From an uncultured Alistipes sp. (GTDB lineage Bacteria; Bacteroidota; Bacteroidia; Bacteroidales; Rikenellaceae): 18,558 bases of DNA. This document shows, in pieces, positions 1 through 6,784 of the stretch. A program made the translations under genes and the position numbers. Location: the NCBI GenBank assembly GCA_937911745.1, contig CALDPX010000001.1, positions 1-18,558 of the forward strand, given 5' to 3'. How positions within the stretch are numbered: the first letter of the stretch is position 1; the number at the start of each line of letters is the position of its first letter. A model generated the notes under the pieces. That model was not told the DNA's origin. It saw only the letters and a program-made list of their open reading frames with translations, and made no database searches.

Positions 1-295
1 CAGCCTCCTTGCTTCTGCGACCACCACGACAATATACCGCTACGGGGCGCGACTTGTCCAACTGGGCAACCATTGCCTCGAACTCCTCGCCATCGATGTC
101 GATGTTCACAGCGCCAGGGATATGTCCCTCGTTGAACTCCGCAGGTGTTCGCACGTCGATAATCTGCACCTGCTCATCCTCAATCACCTCGGCGAAGCGC
201 GCTGCATCTACCGAGTCAAACTCCGTTGTTGCCTTTGAATTATTGCATCCAACCATCACCGCTAATGCAAATAGTGAGTATAAAATAGTCTTCAT
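1..295 (-). CDS. Rhodanese-domain lipoprotein (partial, C-terminus off window)
   Basis: The minus-strand reading frame starts at ATG 295-293 and runs off the left edge, giving about 98 residues. It begins MKTILYSLFALAVMVGCNN: a short charged start, a hydrophobic stretch and a Cys at residue 17 that fits a lipobox, so export and lipid anchoring are inferred. A single rhodanese domain follows, with the family elements IIDVRTPAEFNEGHIPGAVN and the active-site loop CRGGRRS, whose Cys is the sulfur carrier in this family. The physiological acceptor is unknown; single-domain periplasmic rhodaneses are common in Bacteroidales. A matching promoter lies at 326-357. Base composition is more GC-balanced than the neighbouring defence block, consistent with a host gene. 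Confidence 0.9.
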   Translation of the reverse strand, partial: MKTILYSLFALAVMVGCNNSKATTEFDSVDAARFAEVIEDEQVQIIDVRTPAEFNEGHIPGAVNIDIDGEEFEAMVAQLDKSRPVAVYCRGGRRSKEA

Positions 296-325
296 AGTTT
301 TATCATTTATTGGTTTTAAACAGCG

Positions 326-357
326 CAAAGATAATACTACCCTATTATTTTATCAAA
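326..357 (-). promoter_or_regulatory. Bacteroidetes-type promoter of the rhodanese gene
   Basis: On the minus strand a TTTG (-33 type, 357-354) is followed after 20 nt by TATCTTTG (333-326), which fits the Bacteroidetes -7 consensus TAnnTTTG. Transcription would begin near 320, giving a leader of about 25 nt before the ATG at 295. Confidence 0.7.
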
Positions 358-480
358 TATTATAGATGAAATTTATATTGGATATTTTTATATAACTATT
401 TGTGCAGCTAATATTTATTCGTTGCACATTCTCTACGGAGGATATTAGGCTTACCGCCCCAACATTGACCAATAAGCCCC

Positions 481-669
481 ATTCATTACACGCACCGCGT
501 ACAGCTGTCACAAAACAAAAAAGGGAAAGATTTTCATCTTTCCCTTTCTGTACCCCCTCAGGGCGTGGCATATACCCGCACAGAAGGGCGTAGAACGAAT
601 AATCTGCGGACATGGTTTGCTATAGGTTTCGATTTTTTGTCTAAATCGTGTCTAACTTTACAAACCTAT
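481..669. repeat. Long direct repeat, copy A (partner 3486-3674)
   Basis: This 189-bp segment recurs at 3486-3674 in the same orientation with no indel. I see five differences (the TCA/CGC triplet after ACAGCTG and TA/CG near the right end). A short upstream block, TTGACCAATAAGCC, is also shared (465-478 and 3441-3454), but copy A lacks 29 bp between that block and the main repeat. The repeat contains a 12-bp perfect hairpin. The two copies bracket the Abi_2, small RNA and protease genes. The gene-free stretch 296-847 holds this repeat, the rhodanese promoter and the candidate Abi promoters. Confidence 0.95.
510..547 (-). terminator. Rho-independent terminator in repeat copy A
   Basis: The arms 520-531 and 536-547 form a perfect 12-bp stem with a TTTC loop. 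On the minus strand the stem is followed by TTTTTTGTTTTG, a good terminator tail; on the plus strand no T-run follows. No leftward gene lies immediately upstream, so here the hairpin may simply be a duplicate of the functional one in copy B. Confidence 0.6.
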
Positions 670-712
670 ATTTTAAGCCTAACTATTCTCTTTTTGCAAA
701 TTAGTTAGTTAG

Positions 713-743
713 TTTAAAATCTTCGTCAAAGATACTACTTTTG
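713..743 (+). promoter_or_regulatory. Candidate distal promoter of the Abi_2 gene
   Basis: TACTTTTG at 736-743 matches TAnnTTTG, with a partial -33 element (TTTA, 713-716) 19 nt upstream. It would give a leader of about 100 nt before the ATG at 848. Confidence 0.4.
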
Positions 744-818
744 CCATATTTTCACAAATTGTTAACCAATAATTTAAACTTTTTCAAATTATTAATAGCA
801 CTATGATATAATTTTGTA

Positions 819-826
819 TACCTTTG
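819..826 (+). promoter_or_regulatory. Candidate proximal -7 box of the Abi_2 gene
   Basis: TACCTTTG at 819-826 is a perfect match to the Bacteroidetes -7 consensus TAnnTTTG. I see no clear -33 TTTG. Transcription would start near 833, leaving a very short leader before ATG 848. This also argues against the in-frame TTG at 830 as the start. Confidence 0.45.
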
Positions 827-847
827 TGATTGTTAATTCACTTGCAT

Positions 848-1726
848 ATGGCAAAAAGAGCAACTACCATCCAAGAGCAGATAGCGTTATTAAAAAGTCG
901 AGGGATGTCTATTCCTGACGAACATAAGGCTGAAGAAGTTTTATTAGACATAGGTTTTTATCGCTTGGGATTCTATTCATTCCCATTTGAGAAGTCATTC
1001 CCAAATCTGAACAACCGTTCACATAAATATAAACCGAACACATCATTTACAGATGTCTTGGATCTATACTATTTTGATTATGACCTCCGTAAAATATTGA
1101 CTTACTATCTCAATCGTATCGAAGTCAATTTGAGAACATTTATAACCTACACCGTTTCAAACCATTACAAAGAATCCCCAACTTGGTTTGTCGATTCTTC
1201 AGTTATGAAGTCTAATTACATTGCAGATTTTGAAGAGAAGGTGTATAAAACTATTCGTGAAAATCCTGTCATTAAACGCCATCATAACAAATATATCAAC
1301 GATAGATTTGCACCAGCATGGAAGACCATCGAATTTATGACCCTTGGTAACTTATGTTCATTGTTCAACAATTTAAAAGACGAACAACTAAAGATTAGCA
1401 TTGCACGACACTACCAATGCGGCTTAGGCGTTTTCATCAACTATATGGAGACAATTAGAGTTATTCGTAATAGTTGTGCACATGGCAGTTGTATATATAA
1501 TATATCCCTTGCAAAAGCTGTTAGAAGTAGTAGACATGTTCCCATTACTGAGGATACACGACATAATATTCGAGGTGTTATCAGTGTTGTAAGATATATC
1601 CTTGGCATAGTTTCTGCAAATAGACAGAATGACATGAATAGGGAAATTTCCGACTTGTTAAATAAGCCAAGAAGTCAATTTGCAAGCCAGATTATTCAAC
1701 AATGCACAGGCTTTAACGCAAAATAA
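848..1726 (+). CDS. Abi_2 (AbiD/AbiF-type) HEPN ribonuclease, abortive infection
   Basis: The 292-residue protein has the Abi_2 family pattern. It opens with a helical start (QIALLKSRGM), then IGFYRLGFYSFPFE, YYFDYDLRKILTYYLNRIEV and APAWKTIEFMTLGNLCSLF. Near residue 207 it carries RNSCAH, which fits the HEPN RNase motif R-x4-H. In this family such proteins are abortive-infection or toxin-like RNases that act on cellular or phage RNA; that activity is inferred here. ATG 848 is chosen over the upstream in-frame TTG at 830, because the family-like sequence starts right at MAKRATTI and a -7 box overlaps the region. A candidate structured RNA with its own promoter lies directly downstream, as reported for AbiF relatives. 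The gene lies inside the direct-repeat cassette and is AT-rich. Confidence 0.85.
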   Translation: MAKRATTIQEQIALLKSRGMSIPDEHKAEEVLLDIGFYRLGFYSFPFEKSFPNLNNRSHKYKPNTSFTDVLDLYYFDYDLRKILTYYLNRIEVNLRTFITYTVSNHYKESPTWFVDSSVMKSNYIADFEEKVYKTIRENPVIKRHHNKYINDRFAPAWKTIEFMTLGNLCSLFNNLKDEQLKISIARHYQCGLGVFINYMETIRVIRNSCAHGSCIYNISLAKAVRSSRHVPITEDTRHNIRGVISVVRYILGIVSANRQNDMNREISDLLNKPRSQFASQIIQQCTGFNAK

Positions 1727-1737
1727 TTGTCAAAAAA

Positions 1738-1769
1738 CTTGCAAAAAGACATTTTATATATTATATTTG
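1738..1769 (+). promoter_or_regulatory. Promoter of the small RNA downstream of abi
   Basis: CTTG (1738-1741) and TATATTTG (1762-1769, a match to TAnnTTTG) are separated by 20 nt, the normal Bacteroidetes spacing. The next open frame starts only at 1920, after a strong terminator at 1827-1856. The promoter therefore most likely makes a short untranslated transcript beginning near 1776. Confidence 0.6.
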
Positions 1770-1775
1770 TGCCAT

Positions 1776-1856
1776 CAAAGTGCCCGTATCGGCAGGTCTC
1801 GATATCTGCACTATAAAAAAGATGGAAGGAGTCCTCGAAAGGGGACTCCTAATTTT
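1776..1856 (+). ncRNA. Candidate structured sRNA next to the Abi_2 gene (AbiF-RNA-like)
   Basis: This roughly 80-nt segment has its own promoter and terminator and no plausible start codon and frame. It folds on paper into nested helices. AGTGC (1779-1783) pairs with GCACT (1808-1812). Inside that, TATCG (1787-1791) pairs with CGATA (1800-1804) around an 8-nt loop, with a 3x3 internal loop between the helices. An A-rich linker leads to the terminator hairpin. Established knowledge: some Abi_2/AbiF genes are accompanied by a conserved ncRNA. Whether this sequence fits that covariance model cannot be decided by eye. It could act as the antitoxin-like or regulatory partner of the HEPN RNase (inference). 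Confidence 0.55.
1827..1856 (+). terminator. Rho-independent terminator of the sRNA
   Basis: AGGAGTCCTC (1827-1836) and GGGGACTCCT (1841-1850) form a 10-bp stem with one G-T pair and a GAAA tetraloop, followed by AATTTTT. This is a strong intrinsic terminator. Confidence 0.85.
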
Positions 1857-1919
1857 TATATTTAATAGTATAATATATTACTGATAAACTCAGCGGACAA
1901 AACAGTGTTGAAAACAAGA

Positions 1920-3200
1920 ATGAAAAGACTCTATGCCACACTACTTTCAATAACATTTGCTATTACATCGGTGTTTGCTCAGCAAGAAGATGTAATGGTG
2001 GGAAGCCTTATAAATGCTGGCGATTGGTTTGAGTTAGAACGAGCATATCCTAATATTAAGGATAATGTGCAGACACCTCTGCTAAAACAGATGGCAGAGG
2101 TGCTGCTTGCTGCAAATTTCAACCGCCCTGATGAGCTACGCAGCAAACTTCCGACTCTTATTGCAGAACACCAGTCCGAGATAGGATTTGAGGGGGTATG
2201 TAATATGGTAGTTATGGGAGCAACAGTCGAAGGGTTTAACGGTAACTATGTGGTAGCGGCAGATATGATAGAGAATATCGTAGATGCCGTAAAGAGTGCT
2301 GGTGGCTCATTAGAAAATAGTGGTATGGAGGAGCTATTAGCATATTACGATGCTATGCGCTATCTACCAGCACCCATACTCGAAAAGCCTAACACGGACA
2401 TAATAATCCCATTTTCAGAAATGTCAGATACACTCCTTTATGTCCCAGTAACAATCAATGACAAGGCGTACGATTTTATCTTTGACACAGGAGCATCAAC
2501 ATCGTTGATATCTTATAATATCGCAAAAGAGATTGGAGCAGAGATCATAGGCAATTCTATGTATGTCGGAGGAGCAACAGGCGGAGGAGATCTTCAAAGA
2601 GCATTTATCAAGGAGATGAACATTGGAGCTATTTCATATAAAAATGTTTTGACTTTTGTAGATAGTAATCCTACTCCCGAAGAGGTGCCGATTTCTGTAG
2701 ATGCCGTACTTGGCATGGATTTTATCAAGCGACTTGGCGAGGTTCAGATAGATCTGCTCAATAAGACTTTGATTGTTCCCTCTAAAAAGACAGCACTTCC
2801 CGAATATGGTAGCAACATCCACCTCGACCAAAATATTTTGGTAGTTGAGGTATTTGATAACAATGAACATCGAATGACATTCACCCTTGATACGGGACAT
2901 AGCGGAGCAGACCTCTCGGAACTATGGTATTCAAAGAATGCAGGAACCTTGAGCGACCTCCCAACTGAAACTCAAAATAGTTGGGGACACGGAGGTAAAC
3001 TGTGTCGCGAAATAGTAAGAGTGGATGAATACACCTTAACTATCGGTGAAAGGCTTATCACCCTTAGGGATATACCTGCCTTTACTCCTACCGAAAACAT
3101 AGTAACTTCACAACGATACGGCAATCTCGGAATGGGGCTACTTAAGAGATGCGAGAAGGTAACTATTAACTTTGATGCGATGTTTATTAAAATAGAATAA
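1920..3200 (+). CDS. Secreted retropepsin-like aspartic protease, tandem domains
   Basis: The 426-residue protein starts at ATG 1920 with MKRLYATLLSITFAITSVFA, a clear Sec signal peptide likely cut after the AQQ region. A mostly helical N-terminal region (about 25-150) precedes two retropepsin-like (clan AA) units. The first has FIFDTGASTSLIS (Asp189) and VLGMDFIKRL (263-272). The second has FTLDTGHSGADL (Asp324) and GNLGMGLLKRC. Two DTG motifs in one chain resemble a pepsin-like single-chain arrangement or two separate half-sites. GTG 1905 is an alternative start but would precede the signal peptide with extra residues. The substrate is unknown. Exported retropepsin-like proteins are frequent in Bacteroidales. 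Its place inside the abi cassette may be coincidental. Confidence 0.85.
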   Translation: MKRLYATLLSITFAITSVFAQQEDVMVGSLINAGDWFELERAYPNIKDNVQTPLLKQMAEVLLAANFNRPDELRSKLPTLIAEHQSEIGFEGVCNMVVMGATVEGFNGNYVVAADMIENIVDAVKSAGGSLENSGMEELLAYYDAMRYLPAPILEKPNTDIIIPFSEMSDTLLYVPVTINDKAYDFIFDTGASTSLISYNIAKEIGAEIIGNSMYVGGATGGGDLQRAFIKEMNIGAISYKNVLTFVDSNPTPEEVPISVDAVLGMDFIKRLGEVQIDLLNKTLIVPSKKTALPEYGSNIHLDQNILVVEVFDNNEHRMTFTLDTGHSGADLSELWYSKNAGTLSDLPTETQNSWGHGGKLCREIVRVDEYTLTIGERLITLRDIPAFTPTENIVTSQRYGNLGMGLLKRCEKVTINFDAMFIKIE

Positions 3201-3262
3201 ACCTTTGGTTTATATGCTACTGAGAACTATAAGGAAGGTAAAAATATGTTATCAATAAAAGA

Positions 3263-3290
3263 ATTAGGCCTCGGTCTAATCCTTTTATTA
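3263..3290 (+). terminator. Terminator of the protease gene
   Basis: ATTAGGC (3263-3269) and GTCTAAT (3274-3280) form a 7-bp stem with one G-T pair and a CTCG loop, followed by CCTTTTATTATAA. It lies about 60 nt after the stop at 3200. The rest of the gene-free stretch 3201-3691 holds AT-rich sequence and direct-repeat copy B. Confidence 0.55.
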
Positions 3291-3485
3291 TAATATATCG
3301 TTATTAATAAATATATTAATTGATAACTATCTGCAAAGATTATCGCAGATTATTGAAAGCGGGGCGATGTTTTCCGAAACCTATGTCTAAGTTTTCGGTT
3401 GTTGGTTTCAAATAGGTCTGTGAATTTTTTATGTACTATTTTGACCAATAAGCCGCGAACTTGTGCACTGACCTATCATCACTCT

Positions 3486-3674
3486 ATTCATTACACGCAC
3501 CGCGTACAGCTGCGCCAAAACAAAAAAGGGAAAGATTTTCATCTTTCCCTTTCTGTACCCCCTCAGGGCGTGGCATATACCCGCACAGAAGGGCGTAGAA
3601 CGAATAATCTGCGGACATGGTTTGCTATAGGTTTCGATTTTTTGTCTAAATCGTGTCTAACTTCGCAAACCTAT
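3486..3674. repeat. Long direct repeat, copy B (partner 481-669)
   Basis: This is the same 189-bp sequence as copy A, displaced by 3005 bp, with five differences seen. It ends 17 nt from the stop of the minus-strand operon. Its hairpin is therefore well placed to terminate that operon, which may be why the element sits here. Confidence 0.95.
3515..3552 (-). terminator. Terminator of the four-gene defence operon
   Basis: Stem arms 3525-3536 and 3541-3552 (12 bp, perfect, 4-nt loop) are followed on the minus strand by a T-rich tail. It is the first strong hairpin after the operon's last stop codon at 3692, about 140 nt downstream. Confidence 0.7.
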
Positions 3675-3691
3675 CTTATATATCCAATTTT

Positions 3692-4045
3692 CTACAATAA
3701 CAGTGTACCAAAAACTCTCTGAACATCAGCAAAAGTCTTACACTTAACCACTGTCGCATCGAGTTTAATATCCTTTTCTTTGTGTTGAGTACGCTGCACA
3801 ACATCAAAGATAACCTGGATGTCCTCTGGGATGTTAATAGTCTCAATCTTGATTGAAGACTGATTCTTCATTATAACATTATAGTATTCGTCAACAAAAC
3901 TTCTTGTTGCGAATTTAACACCTGCGAAATCCACAACTACAGATTCGCTCCCAGTATTTTGGATGTAGAGAAGCAAATCATTCACTGCATACCTCGATTT
4001 AAGATCTGCACTTAATATTGTTGTTATGTCGATATTCGTTTTCAT
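3692..4045 (-). CDS. STAS-like (DUF4325-type) small protein
   Basis: The 117-residue protein has an alpha/beta pattern and the core VVVDFAGVKFATRSFVDEYY (residues 36-55), which resembles the STAS-like DUF4325 domain (a strand ending in DF.GV, then a conserved SF.DE helix). Such proteins usually sit beside GHKL ATPases and are thought to act like anti-anti-sigma factors; the partner here would be the ATPase encoded just upstream. ATG 4045 gives a 19-nt gap to that gene. A TTG at 4072 would overlap it slightly and add nine atypical residues, so it was not chosen. TATCTTTG (4057-4050), a -7-like box, lies only 4 nt before the ATG, so an internal promoter is possible. Last gene of the operon; no catalytic residues expected. 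Confidence 0.7.
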   Translation of the reverse strand: MKTNIDITTILSADLKSRYAVNDLLLYIQNTGSESVVVDFAGVKFATRSFVDEYYNVIMKNQSSIKIETINIPEDIQVIFDVVQRTQHKEKDIKLDATVVKCKTFADVQRVFGTLLL

Positions 4046-4064
4046 ACTGCAAAGATAGTAATTT

Positions 4065-4955
4065 TTACTCAATGTAGTTAATATATTGAAAATCTTTATT
4101 TATATACGGTACTCGAAGTGCGATTATTGTGCCGTTCCACCTAATATTTGATGGCGCTTCTACAAACTTTATATTCTCCGAGTTGTAGAGGTGCATTGCA
4201 TTACCCGACATCATTATAAAACTACCGCCAAGACCATCAATAAGCATCTTCTTTGAGGTAATGATACCATATCCACGATTCTCGGCATTCGGGAGATTTT
4301 TGGTCGATATACCTCTGTTCGCAGCCTGTATTGCTTCAAGGTCGCTTTCAATTTCATTACCTGGCAGAGTTTTGTAACTTCCTAACAGTGTTATACCACT
4401 ATCCGCAATACATATATCAAGGTATCCCTTATGAGGATATGATTGAGCGAAGATGTATCCTCGTTCCGAGTTTGCATGTTGGATAATATTGTCAATAGAC
4501 TCGCCAAGCATATATTTTAAGCCCGTAGCAACATTCGACTCAATACCCAACTGGCGCACAATCATTGATTCTACCGTTGATAATATAACATCCTTCTCAT
4601 CGTCACTATCCTTTGACGCAGGGAAGCTGACAATCGGTATATAAGTCTTGCGGGAGTATTTCTCCATCACCGCAAGGAACTCACTCTTACGCATCTTGTC
4701 GGGATACATGCCCTTTGCAAAACCGATAGTTTGGAGGTATTCTCCAGCGTTGGCGATGGCAATATTCTTGTCGCAGCCATTAAGGAATACGACAAGAGGT
4801 AATACATACAACGGTGTAACAAATCTGACATCAGAGAAGTCGAGTGTGATGTCATTATCGGCACACTCATTTATCTGATTGATTGTGTTCATTGCCGCCA
4901 GCAATCCATCAGATATTCGACTGTCGTCTATATTTACTTTTAGTTTAATGTCCAT
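4065..4955 (-). CDS. GHKL-type ATPase with N-terminal STAS-like region
   Basis: The 296-residue protein has two parts. Residues about 30-60 contain ITLDFSDVRFVTPLYVLPLV, a STAS-like strand-helix pattern similar to the core of the next gene product. Residues about 140-290 form a histidine-kinase/HSP90-like ATPase fold. Its N-box is GESIDNIIQHA (Glu152, Asn156), its G1 box CIADSG (Asp185) and its G2 box NRGYGI. No phospho-acceptor His domain or membrane segment is visible, so it looks like an anti-sigma-kinase (RsbW/SpoIIAB) type regulator rather than a two-component sensor. It starts 5 nt after the OLD gene stop, so translational coupling is likely. Its target protein is unknown. Confidence 0.8.
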   Translation of the reverse strand: MDIKLKVNIDDSRISDGLLAAMNTINQINECADNDITLDFSDVRFVTPLYVLPLVVFLNGCDKNIAIANAGEYLQTIGFAKGMYPDKMRKSEFLAVMEKYSRKTYIPIVSFPASKDSDDEKDVILSTVESMIVRQLGIESNVATGLKYMLGESIDNIIQHANSERGYIFAQSYPHKGYLDICIADSGITLLGSYKTLPGNEIESDLEAIQAANRGISTKNLPNAENRGYGIITSKKMLIDGLGGSFIMMSGNAMHLYNSENIKFVEAPSNIRWNGTIIALRVPYINKDFQYINYIE

Positions 4956-4960
4956 ATAAT

Positions 4961-6742
4961 TTAACCCAATTTTGTTTCTATCAATTCAAGAACTAATGTA
5001 ACTTCTGGATCAATCTGCTGGATGTCCATATATTGAATTAACTTATAGTATTCTCCCTTTCGTAAAGGATAAGAACTATTTGCTAAAGCTACATACCCGT
5101 CCATTAATAGATCAACGAACTTACTCATCTTTTTATTTTGAGTCACCGATTTCCAAATTAATGCACGCGCATCTTCTGCTGATTCTTTAAATGTTTTATA
5201 CGCCTCATCATCCCCATCAAATAAGAAACTTGTCACTACCTGTTCTTTTGCCTTTAAATACATCTGATAGAATAGGTCTCCATCTCCGCCAAGGTAATAC
5301 TTAAAGAAGTTATCTAAAGCATTGATATAAACAAAATAATTTTCAATCTCATATCTACTCCAATGATGAACTATTAATCCGTCAGGGTACTTTGCATTTT
5401 TCTTGTTACCATTTGCATCTGAATCAACAATACCTATTCCTTCGAATTCAGGGATTACTCTTTTTATAGCAGAAAAATGCCCAGCGAACTGCGATCTGTA
5501 ATAACCCTCATTTCGCTCTACTTCATTCTCAATATCATTCTCAAAACAAGGATTCTGAATATAGTAATAGTTTAACTCTCCTTCAAGAATATCAATAGAC
5601 TTTTGTCGACCTAATCGTTTTGCAAAAGCTTTTAGAATTAATATATCTGTAGACCCTTCAATGTATAATATATTTTTGGTAATAGAAGCCTTAAAGAAAT
5701 GCTCAACTCCGTAGTCCTTTAGAATGGGGCGAACTTCCTGACTCTTGTCTGAAATAATCCTTGCCTCACCGTCTAATATCATTGCAATACTATTATCTAC
5801 TGCATCATTCAATACTACTTCGCTATGTGTAGCAATAATGAGCTGAATATTATTCTGGGATGCGACATCATTCAATAAAGCGTACACTGTATGCTGCTTA
5901 ATTATCTCCAGATGTGCATCTGGTTCATCGACCAAAATTATCGAATTTCGATGCGAATACATGTATGCTAATAGAAGAAGTATCTGCAGTGCTCCCCTAC
6001 CTGCAGACGCTATATCCAATGTCTTTTTATTGTTATGATGTTTATATGCTAAATCAATAACTCCCTTTGCTAAATTAAATTCAGGCTTTTGAAGATGCAT
6101 ATCAAACAACTTCCTCATCCACTTTACAATAATATCCCAAGTTTCAGGAGACTCCTCGGAAATGTTAATACAGAGGTTTCTAAGCACCTCCGATGTCATT
6201 CCTTGCCCCATCAGATAATTTACTCTTTCAGGCTGTTGTCTAACCTCTTCTGTAGCTATTCCTGACATAGAGTATAACAAATTTATCTGAAGATTAGTTA
6301 TCACATCCATAACTAATTTATTTTCAATAAAATTGCCTGATGGTTTACAATATATAAGTTCTGCATCACGTTGAGTGAATACAAGAGGACACTCATATAT
6401 AACATTATCTATCTCTATTCCAAGAGTAATTGTGACAGGGATTGGAGTAGTGCTTCCCTTTCTAACTTCGCAATTATTCCAAAGAAATCTTGCATTCTGC
6501 ACTGGCAACTGATGCAGATTATATCTATTAATAGGAACTCCATATCGAATACGAGCCTTTGAATTACCCTTTTGTGTAATCCAAGTTTTAATACCAATAG
6601 ACCACAGCGCAAATGCTTGTAGAATAGAGGTCTTGCCTGCATTGTTTGGACCAATAAGTACGGTAGGATTTGTTAATGGTAAATTAATTGTTTTACCAAA
6701 AATCTTGAAGTTTTCTATTGATATGCGTGTTACTCGTGCCAT
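4961..6742 (-). CDS. OLD-family ATPase with TOPRIM nuclease domain
   Basis: The 593-residue protein starts at ATG 6742 (MARVTRISIENFKIFG). A TTG at 6778 is open but would add 12 unlikely residues. The ABC-like ATPase half has Walker A IGPNNAGKTS (residues 30-39), a signature-like SAGRGALQILLLLAY (about 243-257), Walker B IILVDEPDAHLE (about 267-278) and the H-loop IIATHSE (about 302-308). The TOPRIM half has ILYIEGSTDILIL (acidic Glu/Asp, about 357-369) and GIGIVDSDAN (about 435-444), the metal-binding pattern of OLD nucleases. OLD proteins cut DNA and serve in anti-phage systems such as Gabija, PARIS and retron-associated units. No UvrD-like GajB or AriB partner is adjacent; the operon neighbours are a DUF4011 helicase and a GHKL/STAS pair. 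Confidence 0.88.
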   Translation of the reverse strand: MARVTRISIENFKIFGKTINLPLTNPTVLIGPNNAGKTSILQAFALWSIGIKTWITQKGNSKARIRYGVPINRYNLHQLPVQNARFLWNNCEVRKGSTTPIPVTITLGIEIDNVIYECPLVFTQRDAELIYCKPSGNFIENKLVMDVITNLQINLLYSMSGIATEEVRQQPERVNYLMGQGMTSEVLRNLCINISEESPETWDIIVKWMRKLFDMHLQKPEFNLAKGVIDLAYKHHNNKKTLDIASAGRGALQILLLLAYMYSHRNSIILVDEPDAHLEIIKQHTVYALLNDVASQNNIQLIIATHSEVVLNDAVDNSIAMILDGEARIISDKSQEVRPILKDYGVEHFFKASITKNILYIEGSTDILILKAFAKRLGRQKSIDILEGELNYYYIQNPCFENDIENEVERNEGYYRSQFAGHFSAIKRVIPEFEGIGIVDSDANGNKKNAKYPDGLIVHHWSRYEIENYFVYINALDNFFKYYLGGDGDLFYQMYLKAKEQVVTSFLFDGDDEAYKTFKESAEDARALIWKSVTQNKKMSKFVDLLMDGYVALANSSYPLRKGEYYKLIQYMDIQQIDPEVTLVLELIETKLG

Positions 6743-6784
6743 ATGATAATATTTTTTGCTTAAGTGTGTAATCCTCAATAAAAT

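Noticed and set aside
9..365. Open plus-strand frame at the left edge
   Set aside because: It is antisense to the rhodanese gene, which has domain motifs, a lipobox and a promoter on the minus strand.
3399..3722. Plus-strand open frame over repeat copy B, and the minus-strand frame 353-613 over copy A
   Set aside because: Both are translations of a noncoding repeat with a terminator hairpin; no start context or domain. They look conserved only because the repeat is.
4961..6742. Assignment of the OLD gene as GajA of Gabija
   Set aside because: No UvrD/PcrA-like GajB gene adjoins it; the neighbouring helicase is a DUF4011-Vsr protein of another type.
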